Assembly (NCBI GenBank): GCA_017464345.1
Contig: JAFUAH010000006.1
Coordinates: forward strand, 124,001 to 188,000
From: Bacteroidaceae bacterium
GTDB taxonomy: Bacteria > Bacteroidota > Bacteroidia > Bacteroidales > Bacteroidaceae
Length of the DNA stretch: 64,000 bases
Direction: 5' to 3'
Shown here: piece by piece, positions 1 to 12,100 of the stretch
Numbering within the stretch: position 1 is the stretch's first letter
Layout: each line of letters starts with the position of its first letter
Position numbers and translations under genes: made by a program
Notes under the pieces: generated by a model
Database searches by the model: none
What the model was told of the DNA's origin: nothing
What the model saw: the letters and a program-made list of their open reading frames with translations, nothing else

Positions 1-1316
1 GTACCGGGGATGAAGACCAAGGGGTTAGCTTCGTTTTGATAAACATTTTTTGCAGTAGTAGTCTGCACGCCAGCAGGCAGTCCATTCCAGCCCGCTTCTG
101 TGGTGGCAGGTGCTGTGGTGGGTTCTGCTATTGTAGTATTTAACTGACAATCTGGAGCACTCCCTGCCGTAGTGATGTTGTGGGTCATTTCAGCCTTGCC
201 CGTGCCGTCTGTGATGTTTGTTGCTGTAGCAACATCTATCGTCCACTGACCTGTGGCCAAGTCAAGTACACCTTGGTTGCCTGCTTCTGTCAGATACTTA
301 TCGGCAGTGGCATCGCCATTTGTATCCACCTTAGAACGAGCCTTGATGTTGATGGCAGAAACCGTCACTTTGGTTTCAGCATTATTGTACGTGCCACCCG
401 ATTCGGAGCCATCTGCATTGTCTACATCGAGGATTATCTGTAAACCGCTGCCTGTAAAGCTGCCGCTTTCAGAGCCGCCAACCTTAGCCAGTGCATGCTT
501 AAATGCAAATTCAACCTTGCCTTCCGTCTTCATTTTGGTGAGATTGGCATTCACCTTGAAAGGACGGTCTGCCCACTCCGTCGAACCTGTCGGATTCAAG
601 GCAATATAGTCACCAGGCTGTCCCACAGACCCTGTTTGAGCCTTATAACCATTCGTTCCTGCAGTACCCCAAAGCAGATCAACAACGGCCCCCGTCGATG
701 GCATCTTGTAGGTAATGGTTGGGTTACCTTCAGCGTTTGCTGCAGACATCGCCGTGATACCTGTTGACCCTACAGTTTCCACATAAGGAGCGTATGCAAA
801 GAAACTAACCTTGCCACCTACAGAACCTTCGGCAGCCGGACTCTGGTCGTCTGCAGTGCTATTGCCGTTAGGCCAGTACTTGACAGGGGTATAACTCCAC
901 GCTGGAGTAGCGTCATCCGTACCCACAATACGCTGGTTGTACATAAAATTAGGCTTTGTGGCACTTGCCTGATCTGATGTAAGGTCGGTGGTAGGAGTTC
1001 CAGAGAGGGCTGTAGATGGAGTCTTACCACTTGCAACAGTTCCTAAATAATCCTTTTCCACGGTGTAATGAGCGAATACGCCAAAGCCCCGCTTCTGTGC
1101 CAGGGCTTGAGCTGAGGTGATAGAACCTGTGACACCGCCATTGACAGCATCAGCTATTGCGCGTGTCTGCTGGCTGCCACTCATATACGTGCCAAAGTTG
1201 ATGGCATTCTCCTGGGTGGCTTGCTCTGCGAGGTTCAGGCCCTCGAAGACTTCGTCACTCGTCGTGCAGCTGGCCATGGCCACGAGGGCGGCGGCAACTG
1301 CGATAAATTGCGATTT
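1..1316 (-). CDS. Fimbrillin-family lipoprotein, 3' end outside window, start codon missing
   Basis: An open frame runs from 1316 to the left edge of the window. It begins KSQFIAVAAALVAMASC, a lipoprotein signal with a lipobox ending in Cys at 1266-1268, and continues with the fimbrillin pattern seen in its paralogue at 27.7-29.1 kb (PNFMYNQ, then Y-P-KYWPN, FFAYAPYV, a DLLWG segment and F-FKHALAK). FimA/Mfa-type fimbrillins are exported as lipoproteins and polymerise into surface fimbriae. There is no ATG, GTG or TTG upstream in frame: the codon before AAA (1316-1314) is TAA, and this is exactly where the inverted-repeat arm of the neighbouring recombinase element begins. The only early in-frame ATG (1277) would destroy the signal peptide. 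The gene is therefore either silent or switched off in this configuration. Family assignment is strong; expression state is inference. Confidence 0.8.
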
Positions 1317-1455
1317 TTATTATTCTAATTTCTGGATTAAATTATTCTAATTATGCTAATTTCTTTCCTAACACGAATTGCCATGAATTAGACACAAATT
1401 ATTCACGAATTTTTATTATTCATGTTAGTGGATAAATCACTATTTTGCGGAGTGG
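1313..1455 (-). repeat. Left inverted-repeat arm of the recombinase element
   Basis: Read on the minus strand from 1455, this AT-rich arm starts CCACTCCGC, passes through an ATTTATCCACTAACATG block, then a 32-bp block containing GTGTCTAATTCATGG, then one copy of a roughly 64-bp block (TTAGGAAAGAAATTAGC onwards), and ends AATAATAAAAAT directly against the fimbrillin frame. The same sequence occurs inverted at 2721-2940. The 64-bp block lacks one GAAA relative to the two right-hand copies. Confidence 0.9.
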
Positions 1456-1459
1456 ATGC

Positions 1460-2467
1460 TCAACTGATGAATTTCCGATGCGACAGTTTGACATTGTTCT
1501 GGCTCACCATGGCGTAGTGTAGCGTCGTGTCTATCTTAGTGTGGCCCAAAAGGCGTTGCACCTGTTCGATGGGCATCCCCTTGTCGATGGCCATCGTGGC
1601 CATGGTGCGACGGAATTTATGGGGGTGCACTTTGCCAATGTTGGCCCGCCGTCCCAGTTGGCGCAGACGGAGTTCTATCGCACTGATGCTCAGACGGGAA
1701 TGGGGATGGGCCAACGTCACAAAAAGCGCAGGGCATACATCGGTCCGCTGGTCTAGATAACGAAGCAGGTGTATTTTTGTGCGAGCATTAAAATACACCT
1801 GACGCTCTTTGTCTCCCTTTCCGAAGACCACACATTGGCGTTCATGGAAATCGATGTCCGAACGATTCAGTTTCACCAATTCCCCCACACGCATTCCAGT
1901 AGATGCCAGTAGGTCAATAAGGGCAACGTCGCGCAATTCCGTGCAACTGTCACGAAGGCGTTCCAATTGCTCGTCGCTTATCACCTCACGGACTTGTTTC
2001 TCCGTGCGCACTTTATGGATGCGGCGGACAGGGTTCTTGGGGATGAAATCCTCGTCCTCCAGCCAACCGAAGAAACTGGAGAGGATGCGCCGCAGATTGT
2101 CCACGGTCACGCGCCCCACGCCGTGGCGGTTCTGGTAGTCGGCGAGGAAGTTGCGGATGTCGGTCGTCGAGGTCTCCGCCAGCCGCTTGTCCAGATAGGC
2201 CAGCAGCCAGTTCGCCACCTGTTCGTAGTAGTGCAGCGTCTTTGCCGAACAACCCTCTATGCGCTTGGCCGCGACGAAGGCCGCCAGCAGTTTTTCGTTC
2301 GCCTCTCTTTCGGTCGGCAGGGCTGTCTCCCGCGGCTGTATATTCAGTTTTTCCAACTCTTCCGCCATCACGCGCCGAAGTAGCCTTATCTGTGCATTGT
2401 TCAGTGTGTTAGCCATTCGGTCCGTAACCCTCTCCACCCATGTTCCATTCATGTCCATTTCTTTCAT
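1460..2467 (-). CDS. Tyrosine-type site-specific recombinase
   Basis: A 335-residue phage-integrase-family recombinase. An N-terminal SAM-like DNA-binding region (about residues 45-135, with TLHYYEQVANWLLAYL) precedes a catalytic domain with the expected residues in order: Arg in ASTGMRVGEL, Lys in FGKGDKERQV, HxxR in HPHKFRRTMAT, the second His in LLGHTKIDTT and the nucleophile Tyr in LHYAM. I chose the ATG at 2467 (MKEMDMNGTW). The longer open frame back to 2623 adds 52 residues translated from a repeat array and is not family-like. The gene sits alone between inverted repeats of 143 bp (1313-1455) and 220 bp (2721-2940), next to a fimbrillin gene. In Bacteroidales, recombinases of this type commonly invert promoters or shuffle surface genes; that role here is inference. 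A mobile integron-like or decayed element is the alternative. Confidence 0.9.
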   Translation of the reverse strand: MKEMDMNGTWVERVTDRMANTLNNAQIRLLRRVMAEELEKLNIQPRETALPTEREANEKLLAAFVAAKRIEGCSAKTLHYYEQVANWLLAYLDKRLAETSTTDIRNFLADYQNRHGVGRVTVDNLRRILSSFFGWLEDEDFIPKNPVRRIHKVRTEKQVREVISDEQLERLRDSCTELRDVALIDLLASTGMRVGELVKLNRSDIDFHERQCVVFGKGDKERQVYFNARTKIHLLRYLDQRTDVCPALFVTLAHPHSRLSISAIELRLRQLGRRANIGKVHPHKFRRTMATMAIDKGMPIEQVQRLLGHTKIDTTLHYAMVSQNNVKLSHRKFIS

Positions 2468-2573
2468 AGTGCTCTGTGTTTTTTTAGTGTAAAAGTGTGT
2501 AAAAAATTCTCTGCTTTCGCACTCCAAAATAAGAAAAAATGACACACCTCGCACCTCTCCCGCCCGTATTTTT

Positions 2574-2699
2574 GTCCTGGCCCGGGAGGGGGGCATTTCG
2601 TCCTGTATAGGATGGGCCTCCATCCTATGCGGAACGAGGCTTCATCCTGCCCGGGATTGAGCTCCATCCTATGCAGGACGAAGCCCCGTCCTATACCCC
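2574..2699. repeat. Degenerate 22-bp repeat array with palindromic cores
   Basis: Six TCCTnnnnnGGA-like cores start at 2574, 2600, 2622, 2644, 2666 and 2688; after the first 26-bp step the period is exactly 22 bp. Cores include TCCTGTATAGGA, TCCTGCCCGGGA and TCCTATGCAGGA, each close to a perfect palindrome. The array lies upstream of the recombinase start (2467) and ends in a run of nine C (2696-2704) followed by six T. Similar 22-bp-phased arrays occur at 24135-24232 and, more degenerate, at 36164-36260. Confidence 0.75.
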
Positions 2700-2720
2700 C
2701 CCCCTTTTTTGCCCCTCCCT

Positions 2721-2940
2721 CCACTGCGAAAAATAGTGATTTATCCACTAACATGAATAATAAAAATTCGTGTTAGGAAAGAAAGAAATTAGCATAATTA
2801 GAATAATTTAATCCAGAAATTAGAATAATAAAAATTCGTGAATAATTTGTGTCTAATTCATGGCAATTCGTGTTAGGAAAGAAAGAAATTAGCATAATTA
2901 GAATAATTTAATCCAGAAATTAGAATAATAAAAATTCGTG
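2721..2940 (+). repeat. Right inverted-repeat arm with an internal 68-bp duplication
   Basis: This arm is the inverted counterpart of 1313-1455. After the shared first block (2721-2772) it has an identical 68-bp unit at 2773-2840 and again at 2873-2940, separated by the 32-bp block 2841-2872. The left arm has only one such unit, so the right arm has gained a copy by duplication. The arm ends AAAATTCGTG, after which unique sequence leads to the giant gene's promoter. Confidence 0.9.
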
Positions 2941-3021
2941 ATTTTAAGGTACTATTCCGAGGCATCATGGCACTCTAAAATCGGGCATTTGTACCGATGT
3001 CCTGTTATTTAATGTTAAATA

Positions 3022-3053
3022 TTTGACAAAGTGAGCGTTTTTTCGTATCTTTG
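3022..3053 (+). promoter_or_regulatory. Promoter of the giant surface-protein gene
   Basis: A -33 TTTG (3022-3025) and a -7 TATCTTTG (3046-3053) are separated by 20 bp, matching the Bacteroidetes consensus TTTG/TAnnTTTG. Transcription should begin near 3060, giving a 5' leader of about 100 nt before the ATG at 3161. The promoter lies outside the inverted-repeat arms, so inversion of the recombinase element would not move it. Confidence 0.8.
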
Positions 3054-3061
3054 CGACCTCT

Positions 3062-3095
3062 TATATACGTACGTATGCACGCGTATGTATGTGTG
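3062..3095. other. 34-nt perfectly alternating pyrimidine-purine tract in the giant gene's leader
   Basis: Every base from 3062 to 3095 alternates pyrimidine and purine and includes the palindrome ATACGTACGTAT. Such tracts are known to favour the Z-DNA conformation under negative supercoiling. It sits immediately downstream of the expected transcription start. A second, 25-nt tract lies at 24227-24251 beyond the end of the same operon. Confidence 0.6.
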
Positions 3096-3160
3096 AGAAA
3101 TAAATAAAGAGACGAACTAACAACTATAGCGAAAGCAGACTTTATAGAATCTTTTACGAA

Positions 3161-6100
3161 ATGGAACGGAAGATGTATTCGATGACAGAGGAGGCGAGGC
3201 AACTGGATTCCAACGAACATATAAGCGGGAGCCGACGGAAGTGGCGCGGCATGGTGCTGACCCTGCTGATGCTGCTTGTGGGCGGCTTCGCCAGCGAGGC
3301 GTGGGCCGTGGATGTGACGGTGAACTATGTGATAGTGGCACTGGACGGCAGTCGTGCGCTGACCATCAAGAACCAGTCGGCTACGGTGGGCGCAGACCTG
3401 CGGATGAGCACCCAACTGGCCAAGTACAAGAGTCCGATGGTGCTGGACAGCGAGTACAGTTTCTACACGACATTTGCCAATGCTCAGGCGCGTACGTCGG
3501 CCATTACCACGGTTCCGGCTACGGTGCCCGGGGACACGATATATGTCCGTTACACCTTTGAGCCTGCTAATGCCAGCCGCATCGGGCTGACGGACGGCGC
3601 ACTGTACAACATCCGCCGCGTGGGCGATGCTGCCAAGACGGGTGGCTCGACATCCTATCTGGTGCAGGACAATTATAGCACCGACATTTGTGCTTACTTC
3701 AGTGCCGGCAATAAGGCCAGTTTATATACAGGGGAGCAGTCGCTGAGGACGGGCCGGTTCATGTGGAAACTGAACGTCAAGGACCCGTACCAACTGACCA
3801 TCCAGACGCAGCGGGCAGACGATAAAAACTATGCTGACTGGTACCTGTCGGCCACTGGTGCGGGCGATGGCTTCAAGAACATCCGCCAGGTGCAGACGCT
3901 GGCCACAGCCCAGAAGAACAAGGTCTGGGCCTATGGCATCGTCCCCGGTGATGCCGACGGTGCGTATAAGCTCATCGTGTGCGACAATGCCACAGGACTG
4001 GTCTCGGCGGGTCTGGACGAGCAAGGGCATGGCTATCTGAACAATGCCCGCAGTGAGCGTCTGGACTATGCCGGATGGTCGAACCATACGGGCAGCAATA
4101 AGGTGGCCGACTATTCCGACCTGGAGTTCAAGGCAGTCAATGTCTATCACATCATCAACAAGGCAGGCCGGAAGGCCCTGTCCCTGGCGGCCGGTACCCT
4201 GACCACCCTGGCAGTCCCAGACGAGCTGAAGACGCCCTACATCACCAGCGATGCCAGTTATAAGTTCTTCGACACCCAGGAACATGCCCAGGCCTACAGC
4301 CGCGACGGATCCACGACAGGCGAGATTACGACCGTCGGGGAGATACAGGGGACGTCGGTATACATCGGTTATCAGTGGGACGGCACTGTCCCCTCGGGGC
4401 TGCCAAGGCTCGATGGCACTTCTTGGCACCAGGTGCTCTCCGACTCCGGCAACAAGTATTTCATCACCTCCGGAGCCACCCATACCTCCACGACCAACAC
4501 CGCCACGGTGGGCACGGACTATCCCTATCTGTGGAGCTTCATGGGCGGCGACCCTTATGACATCATCCTCGCAAACCTGGCCGCCAACGAGAGCAATGGC
4601 TCCACCTATCAGCTGGCCTTGTCCGACAACTATAAGGCCTATGATACCCAGTACGGCTGGTACCGCCTCCGCATGTCGGCAAGCGGCGGTTTCTCCACGA
4701 TGATTGTAAACAGCGGCACCGCCGGCAGGTATAACCTGATAACCCTCTCTTCCGACGGCTTTGTGGGCACGGAGAACTACGTGCGTGCCCTTTGGTCCAA
4801 TAACAATGACGTGCTGTTCATTCGTCTGGGTGCCAGCTACAAAAACAATTCGGATGCCAGATACCGTTTCCAGTTCCCCGAAGTGCCCATTGCACAGGTT
4901 AAGTTCCATCTGACCACACAGCTGGGCGGTGTGGAACTGACCGCCATGCAGACCGTTGTTGACTATGCCTCCGTAACCATCGCGCTGCCAGAGAACTTGC
5001 GACGCAAGTACTGTTCCTACACGTTCTATCCGACCCCGGCTGATGCCGATGCGGGGACGAACCCCCTTACGACCTACGATGACGTGGTTGCGAACTGTAC
5101 CCCGGAGGACGGTGTATATCAGGTCTATGTGAAGTACGCCGTGGGTGTACTTCCTTTTGAGAGAAGCACGGACTATGCCACGGCTCACTGGTATCGTATG
5201 ACGGCCGAGGGGGCTGCCTATACCCGGTGGAGCGGATCGCAATTAGTGGCCGGTGGGGATGGGCTGAGCAACACCGTCTATACCCACGACTATCAGTATG
5301 CCTTCGAAGGCGACCCTTACGAACTGCGCCTGATGAACCGCGAGGGCGGCGAGGGGAACTATCTGGGCGTATCGGCATCGCCGAACAATGGTGACGACAT
5401 CACGCCGCGTTCTTCGGGTATGCTGACGTGGGAAATCGTAGATGATGGAACCACCAGCAATACCTTCCAGTTGCGTGCTTTCGGCACAGCCGGAACTGCC
5501 ACTCCCTATTACGCTGGTTATACGTCGGGTGCGGCCAAGTATTACATCAGTGCCATGACGATGGGTGTAGAGGAACTGCCCGAGCGCACTTACACCTACT
5601 ACATCGTGGACAATACAGGCCGCCTGGCCATCAGTGCCGAGGTGTCGCAGCGCGTGACCACCCCCATCACCTTCCAGAGCCTGCCTGCCACCATCCGCAG
5701 TCCCTATATTGAGGACGAGGAGCTGACGGCCTATCTGGCAAAGACATCCCTCGGCGTGTCCTATAGCCGTACCACCTACAGTCTCTCCTCTCTTACGGAC
5801 GAGACCCCCATTACGGCTGAGGGCAGCAACACCGACATCTATATCCGTTACACCACCGACCACTTGCAGGAGAAGACCCTGCGCATAAACGGCAAGCGCA
5901 GCTACAACGTCGTGAGGGTGAGCGGCAGCGAGTATGTGCACTCTGTGAGCGAATCGGCAGTAGGCTATAACTCATCGGCCACCTTGGACAATAAGCGGGA
6001 TAAGGCTTACTTGTGGAGTATGGCAGGCAATGACCCCTACGCTGTCCTGCTGCAAAACACCCAGCAGGCGGGCAAGTATTTCACGATTAATACTTCGTCC

Positions 6101-9100
6101 TATCCACCCGCATTCTCCCTGGGCAGTGTGAGCGGTACGTCCAGTGCCAATACATTCTTCATCCTGATGGCTGGCAGTTCTTCGGATGAGACACAGGTGA
6201 AGCTGATGGCAGCCACGGGCACCTCAATTACGGGTGCTGAGGAATTGCGCTTTGAGAACAACTTGCCCACAGCCCATTACTATATCATTGACCGGCAACA
6301 CAAGGTGGTCATTGATGCAGAGGCCTCCGGCGATGCCTCGGATCTGGAGGTTCCGGTGTCGATTCAGAGCCCCTTGGTGTCGCGGTATCACTACTGGAAG
6401 TTCCAGTCCTTATCGGCCAATGCTAATGGTAGCGGTACACCTAATGTCCTTGATGCCGATGCCACTTATTATGTGAAAGGCGGCGAAACTGAAATCACCA
6501 GCATCGGTGAAGCACTGGGCGGTGGCGACATCCATATTTATTGCACTTACGATGTGGCCGACGAGGACATGTTTGCTAACGCCAAGCACTATCGCGCCAA
6601 AGGCTATGACGAGGGCAAGGAGGAAGTGGATGACGGCAATGGCAACAAGGTCAATACCAATGCCACGGCGCCCATGTACCTACTGAAGTTCCTGCACGGA
6701 GAAAGTTTCTATCAGGAGGACGGCCACGATGCCCTCATGGGCACGGCCCAGAAGGCCGTCTATCCCTACAATAACGGTGATGCTGGTCTCTACGTCTATG
6801 GCCAGGAACAGTGGGAGACGCAGTTGGAGAGCGCAGCCACCACTCGTGGCCGTTGGCCGTGGTATCTGGAGAGTGAGACCCTAGACCCTTATCACGTCTA
6901 TGTATCCTCGCGTCAGTCGCAGGCCGGCAGTTATTCCTATCTCCGTACTTACAAGCCACAGGACTATAGCGAGATTGTAACGGGCGTCATCACGTTGGCC
7001 GACACGGTGAAGTTATCCAGCAAGAACCCCGACAAATACACCCGCCAGAAACCCACCGAGTACATGATACTGGGTACGACGGGCCATGGCCGCTTCGTGA
7101 CGGTGGAAAAGGTGGCCATAGACCTGAATAGCGACGGCGATACAGAAGATAGTGATGAGAACGAACGTCGTACAGTGACCAGTTTTGAGCAATACTGGAA
7201 GAACAACCCCACGGCCAATAACCTGCTGGAAGCCGCCGGAAAGGGAAGGGTCACGGCCAACGAGGAAAGTGTCAGTCTGACCTCTGCCCAACAGAACTAT
7301 TTGGAAAATACGGACATCGCACGTCGAAAGGGAGAATGGCACCAGTACAAGGCCTGGGCCAACTCTGCACCTTGGACCAAGCGAACTGACGGTACCACGA
7401 ACAAGAAGTACGAGTATAAGGACCACTGGTTCCAGACTATTTCGATGGGCGATGGCGAATTTGCCTTGGAGGAGACTTCACTCTCTGCCGTTCTGGTATT
7501 GTTGGACCAGCACGGATGGGAGATTGTCCGTTTGAATTTGCCTAACGGCCCCGACGACCCCATGCGAGCCGAGCGATATGCAGCCATGCAGAAGTACAGT
7601 AGCCCTATGGTAAAGGCTTACCACTACTGGAAGACCGGTTCCAAGGTGCCCGGCTATCACAAGTTCAAAGTATCAGACTATGCCGTGGACGAGAATGAAC
7701 AGGAATACACCTCTGCCAAACTGGGTTTCTTGGAACCCGACGAGGACGGTGTCTATCGCGGTTTGCTACCCAACTACGAACTGCAAGGTAAGGTGGGCAA
7801 CATGAGTCGTGACTGGTATGTGACCTACGAGGTGAAGGACGAGTACGCTGACAGCTATCGTGCCGCAGCCACGGAAGGGGCCACCCAAGCCTCGGCCTTC
7901 ATGTTGGGGCAGGGCAACGGCACCACGACCCTCTGGGCTACGACGACCGATGGTAATGATATCACTACCGATGTCACTCCTACCGAGTACGACGACATTA
8001 GCGACCAGATGCTTTGGTATTTGCATCCCAACTTCAACATAGACCGTGAGATGGGCTATCTCTACAAGGGTCAGGCTGGCGCGCAGGATGATGCCCTGAC
8101 CAAGGTAGAGACCGATGCTGAGAACTATGCTAATGGTGTCAATGGCTTTGACCCCTACAACGTGCAGATTCAGAACAAGGCCTATCAGAATAAGTACATC
8201 ACCACCAATGCCGCCTCTGCTGCACTGGTGGCGGGACTCTGGCAGGGCCCGGAGTCTGGTACCATCACCATCGGCTTGCAGACCCTGGATGTCCGTTTTA
8301 CGGCTATGGGACATGATCAAAAGACCATCCAGGGATCCAATGCGACCTTCATGGTTGTGGACGATGGGCATGGTAACATGCGTCTGATGCCTCGTTTCGA
8401 CCACAATCGCGTGGTGCAGGCATTGAGCACTGTGGTGGCCCAGGCTGCCGCTGCTGCTACCGGGGACAAGAAGGGTGTGCAGACTACCCTGCTGACTCAT
8501 CCGACCGAATACACTTATCACGTGGTCAATAAAAATGGGCGTGAGGCCATCACCTACAAGAAGCAATATTTCAGTCCTGATGCTTTCAGCCCTGATGAAC
8601 ACTTCCCCGACGAACTCCGTGCCTACGGGGCCAAGAATTTCCGCTACTATCCGCTGTCCGAGTTCGACCCCGACCCCCTCTCCCGTGGTGTATATCGGTT
8701 GGTATCTGGTACACCCGCATCTCTGGACACCTATGCAGTTTTCGGAAACAAGGGTGATGTGTTCGTGATGTACGACTTGGATGACTCGAAGCTGCTCAGC
8801 AGTCTCTATAACTTGAAACTCAACGACACCAACTTCCTCCACTACGATGCTTCGGGTAACACCACATCGGCAACGGCCACGAGTCTCGATACAGACGAAA
8901 CGAAGGATCAGGAAAACATCTGGCGCATTGCTACCAACAATGGCGACCCCTACGACGTGCGCCTTTACAATTTCCGTCAGCCTGATATCCCGATGAGTGT
9001 GGCCACGCTGGGCACCTCGCCCACGGCCACAGAGAATCAGACCTATCAGACCTTTATCCTTACGGCCCAGGATGCTGCCAACATGAAATTCCGCCTCTTG

Positions 9101-12100
9101 GCCACCCATTCCGAGTCTGCCACCAGCGACCTGACTCCATACGCTTATCTTGGTCTCTCAGGCACCACCCCGCAGGTGCTGACCACGTCTCCCCAGTGGT
9201 TCAAGCTTTATCCTGTGACATTGGGCTTCACCTATAAACTCTACGATCTTGCTGGTAACCTGACGCTGCAAAGCACCGTGTCCGATGTCACCGACATGAC
9301 GCCCGCTCTGCCTCAGGTGATGAAGAGTCCCCTGGTGAAACAGTACTATTATTATCGCGACGAGGCTCAGGCCATACCCATCACCTCCCTGGCTTCGACC
9401 GTAGATAACATCGTATATGTGGGTTACGAACCTTATCCTCTTGAAGAAGCTTCACTGAAGTTGGATGGCTCAGAGCCCTATACGCTCTTCGACAAAGATC
9501 ATCCCTCCAACCTCTATGCCCTGAACAACGGAACCACGGGCGACGTGCGGCGGCAAAGTTCCATTTACCTGCGTGAACCCTACTACAGATGGTACCTGAC
9601 GGCACGCCAGGTGGACGGGAAGTACGACCCCTACGATGTTACCCTCACCACCGGCTACAACAATTATGCCTGGAGTAACAATATGGTGGAATACGTGAAC
9701 GAGGCTACAACGACAGGCTCCCACAACCTCAGTTTGCAACCCACGACCAGTCACCGCTACATGATTATGACCGGTGTGAAGGAAGACGGCATACAGTATG
9801 TGGAAATCCTGCAAAAGAAAGTAGATAGCAAGGGCTATCGCCCCAACTGTACGAACCGATACCAGTACGTTTATTACAATAATGACGGTCGCCTGAATGC
9901 CGGCCAGGGAGCTTCATACGTTCACGAGAACGCTAACATGCAGTTCCGCTTCCAGCCCGCCTACACTTATCATGTGCTGAACCTGCAGGGCAAGGAGGCC
10001 GTATCCACCATTGTGGGTCGGATGCTGAAGAGCGATACCGAATTAGAGTTGGAAGATGTCATCAAGAGTCCGTTGGTGGATACCTACCACTACTATGACG
10101 CAACCTCCTTCGATGTCTCAGCCGATGGTGTCTATACGCTAAAGAGTACGGCCAAGGAACTGACCCTGCTCTCCGAAGCCAAGACGGTGGACATCTATGT
10201 CACCTATGGCAAGCATGAGATTAACAACCTCATTGACCTGAACGGGCAGACGGCCTACAATATGATTACGGGTACGCCGGCCAGTGGTACACACGGGTCC
10301 TACACATGGTACGATGCCGAGGCGCGAAGCCTGAAGGGTACCAATCAATACTACAGAAACGGAGCGTATGTGACAGATGCCAATCCCGATGCCGAAGCAC
10401 AGAAGACACGCCCCTACCTGTGGCGATTCTTCGGCGGCGACCCCTATGCCCTAACCATCCAAAATGCCCTTTACACCGACCGCTACATCTATCGTGGCAA
10501 TGGTGTGAACCAGTATGGCTCTGTTCTCAACCTCGGTACGACGAATGATGAGAATTTCCGCACCTTCATCCTTACTGGGACGAAGGACGACACCAGCACA
10601 ACCGAGGATGACGACTTCAAGTTCCAAATCATGGGTTCTGGCATCTATTCGCAGACCAACAACACTTACAAGTGCAAGTTCCAGTATCTGGGCCGCAATG
10701 TTACGGACAATCCCCATCGTAACCACACAGGCATCGAACTCTGGGGCTTCGAGTTCGGCTGGGGCGACTTCATCTATGGCACGAGCATTGTCAGGGTGAA
10801 GTTGCAACCCCAGAATCAGGGCAAGATAACGTATATCGTCCTGAACAAGCGCGGTGATGAGGCCGTCCACTATAGAGTAGATGCAACACAAAAGCTGCCG
10901 CCCGAACTCCCAGCCGCCATCAAGAGCCCATACGCCAAAAACTTCAAATACTATACCTCCGATGCCAAGACCACGGAGATTATATCGGACAACGCAGATA
11001 CCTACATGGTGGATGGCGCAGAGGTATATGTTACCTACGATGCCGACACGGATGCGCTGGCCGATGCCGCACTAGACTTGACGGGTAGCGATTCTTATAA
11101 CCTCTGGACAAACGGCGTCTATCTCTACAACGCCTCTGCCGCAGATGATGACAAGATTGTGACCGATGCCAGCCCTGCCCGCTATGACGACACGATGCAT
11201 GAGTGGTATCTTGTGGGCAACGGCAATCCGGAAAATGTGCTCGACCCTTACAATGTGCACCTGAAGAGCAAGCAAAAGCCGACGAAGTACATCGAGATGG
11301 CCACCTACGACCCAGACATGCCAGGCAACACACTGAGCTCCATAATAGCCCATAGTGACGGAAATGAGGTGCCTGCCTTCATTCTTATGGATGGGCAGCC
11401 CGGCAATCTGGAACTACTGGCAGCCACGGGAGCGAAAACCAATCAGGCAGCAGCCGATGACGAGATAGACAACCGTCTGATGTATCTGGGCTACTATGCC
11501 GAACCACAGTTGATGGGTCCGGGCAGTGACCCGCTCCACCCTGTTAATCGGAGTGGCATGAACCAGGTGCAGATTCGTCTGAAACAGCCTCTGTCAGGTG
11601 TGGTTTATCATATCATCAACCTTAATAATGTCGAGGTTGTGCAATACACGGTAGCGGCCTCCAAGGGTGATGCCCTGGCCGTGCCTGAGCCTATCCGCAG
11701 TCCTTTTGCAACTCAGTGGAATTACTACAGTGATGCCGCTTGCACACAGTCACTGTCCGCCGTGCCCAGTGCCGGTTCTGACATATATGTAACCTATGTT
11801 TATGACGATGCTACGGCCACACACCTGCAATTGGACGGCCAGCGCTTCTACAACCTCAGTGTAGCCAACGGTTACATTCAGGAGAATGAAGGTAGTATTT
11901 CAGTGTTGGAGCAAACGACACTCTCCTCCGAAGAAGCCAACGTTGCGGCTAATCTGTGGGCCTTCGACGGTCAGACGGCGAGCAAAGGCATAGACCCTTA
12001 TGGACTGAATCTGCTGAACAAACCCTACAATGACATCGTTGCCGGTGCAGCGTTGTCCTACGTGTCGGACACGGGGAACCCCATGCAGATGAGCGATGGC

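Noticed and set aside
2574-2699. A CRISPR array
   Set aside because: The 22-bp units have no separate conserved repeat and unique spacer, and no cas genes are nearby.
2464-2754. A 96-codon minus-strand frame upstream of the recombinase
   Set aside because: It translates the 22-bp array and C-run into low-complexity sequence and overlaps the arm repeat.
1313-2940. An insertion sequence
   Set aside because: The enclosed gene is a tyrosine recombinase rather than a transposase, the arms are internally repeated and no target duplication is seen.
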